NCBI GenBank assembly: GCA_947480815.1
Contig: CANKEA010000067.1
Coordinates: 1-6,569 of the forward strand
Length of the DNA: 6,569 nucleotides
Reading direction: 5' to 3'
Source: Caulobacterales bacterium
Lineage (GTDB): Bacteria > Pseudomonadota > Alphaproteobacteria > Caulobacterales > Caulobacteraceae
The notes below the pieces were generated by a model. The model did no database searches, was not told the DNA's origin, and saw only the letters and a list, made by a program, of their open reading frames with translations. Made by a program: the position numbers and the translations under genes. Position 1 is the stretch's first letter. Each line of letters starts with the position of its first letter. This document shows, piece by piece, positions 1 through 5,914 of this stretch.

Positions 1-1
1 C

Positions 2-493
2 CCGCTCTACACCAAAGCCAGCGGCGTGATCCGCATCGGCGAGGCCCTGGTGCTGACCCAGGCCCTGCCCGGCCAGAAGCCCGAGGTGATCCGGCCCCGC
101 GTGATCGACTGGGTGCCCTATGAACAGCTACACTGGGCCAATGCGGCGGGCGGCGGCTTGGTAAAGACCCTGCGCTACATCGAGATCGAAAAGCTCAGCG
201 AAGAGGGCTGTATCTTCTCGAATGGCGAATTCTTCAGCGGCATGCTCAGCCCGCTGGTCGTCAATATGATGCGTCACCCGATCAAGAACGGTTTTGCCGC
301 CCTTGGCGAGGCGATGAAGCTCCGGGCGGAAGCGGCCTATGCCAAGGTTCCCAAGGCGGAAAAGGCCAAGGCCAAGAAGCGCGCCCAAGCCCTGGCGATA
401 ACCGTCGATAAGCTCAAGCCGGTTAAACCCACCGAGCCGCTCAAGCCCATGGTGCCTTTCGGCAAAACCGGCGCGAAGCTGAAATCGTCGTGA
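2..493 (+). CDS. SRPBCC/START-like domain protein, 3' part (5' end outside window)
   Basis: The frame is open from base 2, so the gene starts upstream; the GTG at 26 is only an internal valine codon. The visible 163 residues match the second half of a small SRPBCC (polyketide cyclase/START-like) protein: a strand with IRIGEAL, then RPRVIDWVPYEQLHW, a TLRYIEIEKL strand, a GEFFSGMLSPLV segment and the long C-terminal helix ending in GFAALGEAMKLRAEA. In this fold the sheet wraps round the long helix to form a hydrophobic ligand pocket; the ligand cannot be read from sequence. After the domain there is a tail of about 50 residues rich in Lys, Ala and Pro (KAEKAKAKKR, then LKPVKPTEPLKP), probably disordered. 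The TGA stop overlaps the GTG of the next gene (GTGA), which suggests translational coupling. The family is fairly sure; the cellular role is unknown. Confidence 0.8.
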   Translation, partial: PLYTKASGVIRIGEALVLTQALPGQKPEVIRPRVIDWVPYEQLHWANAAGGGLVKTLRYIEIEKLSEEGCIFSNGEFFSGMLSPLVVNMMRHPIKNGFAALGEAMKLRAEAAYAKVPKAEKAKAKKRAQALAITVDKLKPVKPTEPLKPMVPFGKTGAKLKSS

Positions 494-942
494 TTGACGC
501 GCTCTACTCGGCCCAGATTCTGACCCTGGCCGCCAACATGCCCGGTGCCGGACGGCTCGCCGCGCCGCAGGGTTCGGCCGAGAAGGTCTCGAAACTGTGT
601 GGCAGCCGTGTGCGGGTGGACGTGATCCTCGACAAATCCGGCCGGGTGACAGATTTCGCTCAGGACGTTCAGGCCTGCGCCCTGGGCCAGGCCAGCGCTG
701 CGGTGCTGGGCGCGCACCTGACAGGTGCAGACCTGGAGGAGGTCGAAAAAGCTCGCGCCGACCTGCGCGCCATGCTGAAAGATGGGGCCAACCCGCCCAC
801 AGGACGCTTCAGCGATCTTGCCATGCTCGAACCGGTCAAGGCCTATCCCGCCCGCCACGCCTCGACCATGCTGGCCTTCGAGGCTGCGGCCGAGGCCGTC
901 CGCCTGGCGAGAATACGAACTAGGACCGCCGGCGCGGCTTGA
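490..942 (+). CDS. IscU/NifU-like iron-sulfur cluster scaffold homologue
   Basis: A 150-residue protein of the IscU/NifU N-terminal fold, the type that holds a nascent Fe-S cluster before transfer to apoproteins in the cytoplasm. Recognisable parts are the N-terminal LYSAQILTLAANMP helix, the LCGSRV loop (Cys37), the VQACALGQAS loop (Cys63), a GRFSDLAMLEPV segment and the C-terminal RHASTMLAFEAA helix. Cys37 and Cys63 match the first two cluster cysteines of IscU. The third, which in IscU follows a His (HCS), is here Ala124 after His123 (RHAS), and the Asp two residues after the first Cys is Ser39. From memory, this variant form is typical of an alphaproteobacterial branch, so it may be a diverged scaffold or carrier rather than a classical IscU. 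No isc or suf genes are visible. The GTG start overlaps the previous stop and leaves the conserved N-terminal helix complete; no good Shine-Dalgarno is seen, consistent with coupling. Confidence 0.85.
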   Translation: MIDALYSAQILTLAANMPGAGRLAAPQGSAEKVSKLCGSRVRVDVILDKSGRVTDFAQDVQACALGQASAAVLGAHLTGADLEEVEKARADLRAMLKDGANPPTGRFSDLAMLEPVKAYPARHASTMLAFEAAAEAVRLARIRTRTAGAA

Positions 943-998
943 TCCCGGCGCGTTGCGCCGCGATAAGCAGGATGGTTCGCTGCAAGGCCTCCGCCGGC

Positions 999-1247
999 AT
1001 GAAACTCTATGAACGAAGCGTCCGATGGGCTTTGAGAGCCTACAAACTGACGCTTTCGCCGTTGATCGGGCGATCCTGCCGGTTTCTGCCGACCTGTTCG
1101 GAGTATACAGCGCAATGCCTGATCGAACACGGACCCTGGAAAGGGACGACCCTTGCTTTCAGGCGACTGTGCCGTTGCCATCCCCTCGGCGGATCAGGTT
1201 ATGACCCTCCGCCAGAGATGCCCCCAAAGAAGTGCGAAAAATTATGA
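999..1247 (+). CDS. yidD: Membrane protein insertion efficiency factor YidD
   Basis: A small protein of 82 residues from this start. It carries the full YidD signature: amphipathic N-terminus ([19 protein letters not shown]), then [10 protein letters not shown], an EHGPWKG turn, [18 protein letters not shown] and a short basic tail. YidD is a small peripheral protein of the inner membrane face that assists YidC/Sec in inserting membrane proteins. In many bacteria it sits beside rnpA and yidC, but in alphaproteobacteria it is often elsewhere, including near thrS as here. Start choice: the ATG at 999 fits the usual start of homologues and has AAGG at 984-987, 11 nt upstream. In-frame alternatives are the ATG at 972 and the TTG at 939; the TTG would overlap the previous stop (TTGA) and add 20 unconserved residues. 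The stop overlaps the thrS start (ATGA, 1244-1247). Family is near certain; the exact start is not. Confidence 0.9.
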   Translation: MKLYERSVRWALRAYKLTLSPLIGRSCRFLPTCSEYTAQCLIEHGPWKGTTLAFRRLCRCHPLGGSGYDPPPEMPPKKCEKL

Positions 1248-3172
1248 TCGATCTTGAATTCCCCGATGGCTCGCGCCGCGAATATGCCGAAGGATCTAGC
1301 GCGCGCGACGTCGCCGCCGCCATTTCCAAGAGTTTGGAAAAGCGCACCATCCTGGCGCGCCTCGATGGACAGCTGATCGATTTCGACCGCCCCCTGCCCG
1401 GCAGCGGAAAGATCGAACTGGTCGGCCGCGACGATCCCGAGGCCTTGAACGTGATCCGGCACGATACCGCCCACATCCTGGCCCAGGCGGTACAGGAGCT
1501 GTTCCCAGACACACAAGTGACCATCGGTCCCAATGTCGAGGACGGGTTCTACTACGACTTCGCGCGTGATCAGCCGTTCAGCCTGGATGATCTTCCCCGG
1601 ATCGAAGACCGCATGCGCGCCATCGTCGACCGCGACGATAAGATCCGCCGCGAGCAAGTGAGCCGCGATCAGGCCATCGCCGACTTCAAGGCCATGGGCG
1701 AGATCTACAAGGCCCATATCATCGAAAGCATCCCGGCGGGTGAAACCGTGACGGTCTATCACCAGGGCGACAGCTGGAAAGACCTCTGCCGCGGCCCTCA
1801 CCTGCCCAGCACACGGCACGTCGGCAAGGGCTTCAAACTGACCAAACTGGCCGGGGCCTACTGGCGCGGTGATCAAAACAATCAGCAACTCCAGCGCATC
1901 TACGGCACCGCCTGGGCCAGCGAAGAAGACCTGGCCGCCTATCTGACACGCATCGAGGAAGCCGAACGGCGCGACCACCGCAAGCTGGGGACCTTGATGA
2001 ACCTCTTCCACATCCAGGAAGAAGGCAGGGGAATGGTGTTCTGGCACCCCAAGGGCTGGCGGCTTTACCGTACGCTGCAGAACTATGTGCGCCGGCGCAT
2101 GGAGGCGGGCGGCTACGACGAGGTCAAGACGCCGCAGATTCTCGACCACAGCCTTTGGCAAAAGAGCGGCCACTGGGACAAGTTCGGCGCAAATATGTTC
2201 GTCTGCACCACCGAGGATGGCGACACCCTGGCGGTCAAGCCGATGAACTGCCCCGGCCATATCCAGATCTTCAACTACGGCCAGCGCTCCTATCGCGAAC
2301 TGCCGCTGCGTATGGCCGAGTTCGATGGCCTGCACCGCAACGAGAGCTCAGGCGGCCTGCACGGCATCATGCGCGTGCGGGGCTTGGCTCAGGACGACGC
2401 GCACATCTTTTGCACCCCTGACCAGATCGAGGCCGAGGCCAAGGACTTCATTGCCATGTTGCGGCTGATTTACGCCGACCTCGGCGTGGAGCTGCATTCG
2501 GTCAAGCTGGCGCTGCGCCCGGACCTGCGCTTTGGCGATGACGAGACCTGGACCACCGCCGAAGATACGCTCGAGCGCGCCGCCAATGCCGCCGGGGTGC
2601 AGGTCGAACGTCTGCTCAATGAGGGAGCTTTCTATGGCCCCAAGCTAGAGTTCCACCTGCGCGATGCCATCGGCCGCACCTGGCAATGCGGCACCCTTCA
2701 GCTCGACTATGTGCTGCCAGAGCGGCTTGACGCCTCCTACATCGGCGAGGATGGCACCAAACACCGACCCGTGATGCTGCATAGGGCCATCCTGGGATCG
2801 CTGGAGCGTTTCCTGGGCATTTTGCTCGAACACTATGCAGGTGCCCTGCCGATGTGGCTGGCACCGGTGCAGGTCATGGTTGCCACAATTACTTCCGAAG
2901 CAGATGGTTATGCCTGCTCGGTCTTGGCCAGTTTGAAGGCGGCTGGAATTCGGGCTGAACTCGACTTACGCAACGAGAAGATAAATTACAAAATTCGGGA
3001 GCATAGCCTCATCAAGACGCCGGTAATCGCGGTGGTCGGACGGAATGAAGCGCAGGAACGCACCGTTGCGCTGCGTCGTTTTGGAGGTCAGGCGCAAGAG
3101 CTGCTGGGGCTGGATGAAGCCGTGGCAATCCTCAAGCGCCAGGGTCTAGCGCCCGACCTGATTGGGAACTGA
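1244..3172 (+). CDS. thrS: Threonine--tRNA ligase (threonyl-tRNA synthetase)
   Basis: Charges tRNA-Thr with threonine using ATP in the cytoplasm; a class II synthetase and normally essential. Domain order: TGS domain (about 1-62); editing domain with HDTAH (His73, His77) and DLCRGPH (Asp180, Cys182, His186), which clears mischarged Ser-tRNA; class II catalytic core (about 245-540) with motif 2 around Arg365; C-terminal anticodon-binding domain from about 545, with LAPVQ and [15 protein letters not shown]. The zinc ligands that hold threonine appear to be Cys336, His387 and His513. From the ATG at 1244 the protein is 642 residues, the same length as E. coli ThrS, and the editing residues share E. 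coli numbers. This start also overlaps the yidD stop (ATGA), so it is preferred over the in-frame GTG at 1232, which would add four residues. Motif 2 surroundings carry unusual substitutions: HRNESSG where HRNEPSG is usual, and RGLAQDDAH where RGFTQDDAH is nearly universal. The stop overlaps the next ATG by one base (TGATG). Confidence 0.97.
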   Translation: MIDLEFPDGSRREYAEGSSARDVAAAISKSLEKRTILARLDGQLIDFDRPLPGSGKIELVGRDDPEALNVIRHDTAHILAQAVQELFPDTQVTIGPNVEDGFYYDFARDQPFSLDDLPRIEDRMRAIVDRDDKIRREQVSRDQAIADFKAMGEIYKAHIIESIPAGETVTVYHQGDSWKDLCRGPHLPSTRHVGKGFKLTKLAGAYWRGDQNNQQLQRIYGTAWASEEDLAAYLTRIEEAERRDHRKLGTLMNLFHIQEEGRGMVFWHPKGWRLYRTLQNYVRRRMEAGGYDEVKTPQILDHSLWQKSGHWDKFGANMFVCTTEDGDTLAVKPMNCPGHIQIFNYGQRSYRELPLRMAEFDGLHRNESSGGLHGIMRVRGLAQDDAHIFCTPDQIEAEAKDFIAMLRLIYADLGVELHSVKLALRPDLRFGDDETWTTAEDTLERAANAAGVQVERLLNEGAFYGPKLEFHLRDAIGRTWQCGTLQLDYVLPERLDASYIGEDGTKHRPVMLHRAILGSLERFLGILLEHYAGALPMWLAPVQVMVATITSEADGYACSVLASLKAAGIRAELDLRNEKINYKIREHSLIKTPVIAVVGRNEAQERTVALRRFGGQAQELLGLDEAVAILKRQGLAPDLIGN

Positions 3173-4095
3173 TGAACCAAGCCGCTCGCTCCGTGACCGC
3201 GACCACCGATTTCACGCCGGCCCAGCCGAACGTGTCGGTGATCATGGTGGCGTATCGAACCGGCGAGTCGCTGGAAAAGGCGATTCGAAGCGTTCTGGAT
3301 GATCCCGCGGTCAATGAACTGGTCATGGTCGACAACGGCTCAGCCGAGGCTACGGCCGAAGGGCTGCGCGTCCTGGCCCGCGACGAGCCCCGCGTGGTTC
3401 TGCTGCAAGGACACGGCAACATTGGCTTTGCCCGTGGTGCCAACCGCGGCATGTTGGCGGCGCACGGCCACTATGTGGTGTTCCTCAATCCTGACGCTTT
3501 CCTTCAGGCTGGCTGTGTCGATGCCCTGATCAGGGGCCTCAACGGCCAACCGCCGCGTAGCCTGGTGGGTGCCTGTATTCTCAATCCGGACGGCCGCGAG
3601 CAACGCGGAAGTCGGCGTGGCGAAGTCAACGTTCTTTCCGCCGTGATGACTCTATCGCAGCTCAGCCGCCGCTTCCCCAACCTCGATGCCTACGAGATTT
3701 ATCGTAACCACGACGTCATGCCCGAAGGCCTGGTACCCATACCGACCATTTCCGGGGCCTGTTTTGCCGCAAGCCTTGAAGATTTCAAAGCCTTAGGCGG
3801 TTTCGACGAGGGTTATTTCCTGCACGTCGAGGACGTTGATCTGTGCTGGCGCGCGCGCCGCTCGGGCGGCTCGGTGCTGTTCCAACCCAAGGCCAAGGTC
3901 GTGCACCTGGGCCATACCAGTAAATCTAGCCCCTGGCGGGTGGAGATGCATAAGGGCCTGGGCCTGACGCGCTATTTACTCAAGCGGGCAGAAAACCTTC
4001 CGGCCTATTTAGCGGCGCTCATCCTCTTGCCGCTGATAATGCTCACCGCAATGGTACGGCCCGTGGTGTGGCATGTGCGCGGTCGCCGGGCCTAG
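3172..4095 (+). CDS. Family 2 glycosyltransferase (rhamnosyltransferase-like)
   Basis: A 307-residue GT-A fold glycosyltransferase of the GT2 superfamily, of the kind that adds a sugar from a nucleotide donor to a surface polysaccharide or lipid-linked glycan on the cytoplasmic face. Seen in order: NVSVIMVAYRTG (20-31), the nucleotide-binding strand ELVMVDNGS (49-57), GNIGFARGANRG (82-93), the metal-binding DxD-equivalent NPDA (106-109), an acceptor-side segment ISGACFAA, then GGFDEGYFLHVEDVDLCWR with Glu220-Asp221 as likely catalytic acidic residues. A hydrophobic stretch near the C-terminus (AYLAALILLPLIMLTAMV) followed by a basic end (HVRGRRA) suggests membrane attachment. The arrangement resembles WbbL-type rhamnosyltransferases, but donor and acceptor cannot be assigned. 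The ATG overlaps the thrS stop by one base and no strong Shine-Dalgarno is seen, so the gene probably rides on the thrS transcript. It converges on the next gene with 23 bp between stops. Confidence 0.9.
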   Translation: MNQAARSVTATTDFTPAQPNVSVIMVAYRTGESLEKAIRSVLDDPAVNELVMVDNGSAEATAEGLRVLARDEPRVVLLQGHGNIGFARGANRGMLAAHGHYVVFLNPDAFLQAGCVDALIRGLNGQPPRSLVGACILNPDGREQRGSRRGEVNVLSAVMTLSQLSRRFPNLDAYEIYRNHDVMPEGLVPIPTISGACFAASLEDFKALGGFDEGYFLHVEDVDLCWRARRSGGSVLFQPKAKVVHLGHTSKSSPWRVEMHKGLGLTRYLLKRAENLPAYLAALILLPLIMLTAMVRPVVWHVRGRRA

Positions 4096-4118
4096 TCGCC
4101 ACAACAGGGCGGCCGATT

Positions 4119-5864
4119 TCAGCGCCGCGCAATACCGTCATTCAAGGTTGGAGTGCGCTGCGGCGCATAGACCGTCAGGGTCATGTCATCGCCGTTGGAA
4201 TAGTCGATACCGCTAACCGTACCGACCGCACGCGCGGTCGCGCCCTTAGCGGTCAAAGCCTTGCGAAACGCTGCGTCCTCGCGCTTTTCGATAATGGCCG
4301 GCCGGCCATCGGCGATGGCCTGGGCTGCCGCCGGAGCCTTGCCCAGCTCTGTCTTGGCACCCAAGGCAAACACCAGGCTCGGCTCGCCATAGCCATCAAC
4401 TGCGACTGGCCCCTGGGCCAAACCGCTCTGTGGATCGAGCATGGCTTGCTGCAGCAGGCTGGCGACCCGATGAGAGAGCCACAATGGCTCCAGCCGCGGT
4501 AGCAGCCCACCAACCAGTGTACCGTGCGCCAGAACCCCCAAGACCAGGGCCGCAGCCGTGGCGCGCATAGCCTGACCACGCAGCAGCAGTAGCCCCCCCG
4601 TCAATCCGGCCCCCAGGTAAAGCAGGGCCGCAAGGATCGCGCTGAAGACGTCGCCGACGTCGCCATACAGTTTTAGGCCAACCATAGCGACGGCCGCAAA
4701 CACTAGGGCCGACAGGCCGCTCAGCGCCGCACCAATGATTCGTGTCGTGCGGCCCATTTGCAGCGGCTGAGTGCCAGCTAGGGCCGCCGCCATCAGCCAA
4801 GCCAGGACACCGTAGGCAGGCAGGGTGTAGTGGACCAGCTTAGTCGGTAGCAGCTCGAACATGAGCCATGTCGGGATCAGCCAGGCCAAGGCGAAACGCA
4901 CGCCTGTCTCGGCTCGCCGCTTCCAGGCAAACACCGCGCCCGCCGGCAGCAGCAGAGTTCCAGGAAAAATCAGGATCGGGGCCAGCAGGGTGTAATAGCC
5001 GGGAGAGACGGCATGGCCTTCAGATCCGCTGGTGAGCTTGGGCGCAAGGTCGCCACCCACGGCCGATGACCAGAAGCGGCCATCCGTCTGCACCGTAATC
5101 GCCACGGCCCAGGGGAGGAAAACCAGCCCAACGAGCAGCAGGCCCCAGCCCCAGCCGATGCGCCGCGCCCAATCCGCCTCACGGTCGGCACCCCACAGCG
5201 CCAACCCAGCCGTAAGCGCCACCGCCGGTCCGATTGGTCCCTTGTCGAGCAGGGCCAGGGCGATACCTGCCCAGAAGGCGGTCTTGGTCCAAACCCCCAC
5301 AGGCGGCCCGCCGCGACTGGCCGCATATATCCGGCCCAGCGCCGCCATGGCCAAGGTTGTCGCTCCGCAGAGCACCGCATCGGTTTTCGCGATCGAGGCC
5401 TCGGTCGACAGCAGGCCGCTGACGCCCAGCAAAACCCCGGCTAATAACCCAGCCTCTGCGCCAAACAACGCCGCCGCACCCCAGGCCGCCGCCGCCGCCG
5501 CCAAGGCCGCGCCGAGTAATGACGGAATACGGTAAGCCCAGATCGCCCGAGCTTCTGGGTTAGAAAACGTGGAGACAGCCGCCATCTGCAGCCAGTGGAT
5601 ACCGACGGGCTTCTTAAAGCGCGGGTGTTCCTGAAACTTGATCATCACCAGGTCGCCAGCTTCGAGCATCTGAGCGGTGGCCTGGGCGAAACGGCTTTCG
5701 TCGCGGTCCAGCGGCGGCAAGGTGAAGAGGCTGAACGATCCCGCGATAATGGCGATCAGGGCGGCAAGGACAGGACCGCGCCAGCCGCGCGCCGCAGCCG
5801 CCAGCCAAGCCTGGGGTTCGATCCCGTCCAGAATCGGTTTCCCACTGTTTGATACAGGGCTCAT
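4119..5864 (-). CDS. ArnT/PMT-like polytopic membrane glycosyltransferase (GT-C)
   Basis: A 581-residue integral membrane protein of the GT-C class (ArnT/PMT_2, GT39/GT83-like), which moves a sugar from a polyprenyl-phosphate carrier to an acceptor on the periplasmic side. After a first membrane helix (about 31-49) comes the conserved first loop LDRDESRFAQ with Asp55-Glu56, then MLEAGD and RFKKPVGIHWLQ (82-93), as in ArnT. Further family marks are EASIAKTDA (155-163), LDKGPIGP (206-213), GGDLAPKL (270-277), PGYY (288-291) and PTKLVHYTLPAY (340-351). Many Ala/Leu-rich helices fill the middle; residues from about 455 to 581 are soluble, as in the periplasmic C-terminal domain of ArnT. Lipid A aminoarabinose transfer is one possibility, but no other arn genes are visible, so acceptor and sugar remain open. 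A (GCC)6 run encodes part of an alanine stretch at 120-127. The ATG has no normally spaced Shine-Dalgarno. The gene is divergent from a DPM1-like transferase that could supply its donor. Confidence 0.9.
   Translation of the reverse strand: MSPVSNSGKPILDGIEPQAWLAAAARGWRGPVLAALIAIIAGSFSLFTLPPLDRDESRFAQATAQMLEAGDLVMIKFQEHPRFKKPVGIHWLQMAAVSTFSNPEARAIWAYRIPSLLGAALAAAAAAWGAAALFGAEAGLLAGVLLGVSGLLSTEASIAKTDAVLCGATTLAMAALGRIYAASRGGPPVGVWTKTAFWAGIALALLDKGPIGPAVALTAGLALWGADREADWARRIGWGWGLLLVGLVFLPWAVAITVQTDGRFWSSAVGGDLAPKLTSGSEGHAVSPGYYTLLAPILIFPGTLLLPAGAVFAWKRRAETGVRFALAWLIPTWLMFELLPTKLVHYTLPAYGVLAWLMAAALAGTQPLQMGRTTRIIGAALSGLSALVFAAVAMVGLKLYGDVGDVFSAILAALLYLGAGLTGGLLLLRGQAMRATAAALVLGVLAHGTLVGGLLPRLEPLWLSHRVASLLQQAMLDPQSGLAQGPVAVDGYGEPSLVFALGAKTELGKAPAAAQAIADGRPAIIEKREDAAFRKALTAKGATARAVGTVSGIDYSNGDDMTLTVYAPQRTPTLNDGIARR
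5485..5502. repeat. (GCC)6 trinucleotide run inside the ArnT-like gene
   Basis: Six perfect GCC units read on the + strand. In the coding (-) strand they give alanine codons for residues about 122-127, inside a hydrophobic segment. Flanking sequence is also rich in GCC/GCG, so this may simply reflect alanine-rich coding at high GC. Changes by one unit would keep the frame and add or remove an alanine. Confidence 0.8.
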
Positions 5865-5914
5865 GCGTAGCGTATTACCACAAACCTTTCCTGAGCCGAC
5901 TTTTGCGCTATTTG
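5865..5914. promoter_or_regulatory. Divergent intergenic spacer, probable promoters for both flanking glycosyltransferase genes
   Basis: Only 50 bp separate the start codons of the ArnT-like gene (-) and the DPM1-like gene (+), so this is where both promoters, or at least their 5' leaders, should lie, though promoters may extend into the coding regions. Candidate -10-like elements are TAATAC on the - strand (5877-5872) and GCTATTTG on the + strand (5907-5914). Either would place transcription start very near the start codon. No matching -35 box is clear for either. On the - strand, AGGAAAGG (5892-5885) is a strong Shine-Dalgarno but ends 20 nt before the ArnT-like ATG. Assignment rests on gene orientation more than on the motifs. 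Confidence 0.4.

Noticed and set aside
1232..1243. GTG start four codons upstream for thrS
   Set aside because: The ATG at 1244 gives the same length as E. coli ThrS, matching editing-site numbering and an ATGA overlap with yidD; the GTG adds four unconserved residues.
1199..2335. Long open frame (378 codons) on the - strand opposite thrS
   Set aside because: The + strand is clearly thrS with all domains intact. The antisense frame has no recognisable protein features and is the usual by-product of GC-rich codon bias.
4096..4128. Possible terminator hairpin between the convergent genes (GCGGC at 4109-4113 with GCCGC at 4124-4128)
   Set aside because: A 5-bp stem with a 10-nt loop and no following T-run on either strand, partly inside the ArnT-like coding region; such matches are common at this GC content.
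5032..5535. Open + strand frame of 167 codons opposite the ArnT-like gene
   Set aside because: Low-complexity Ala/Ser/Pro composition, no family resemblance, and fully covered by the well-supported - strand membrane protein.
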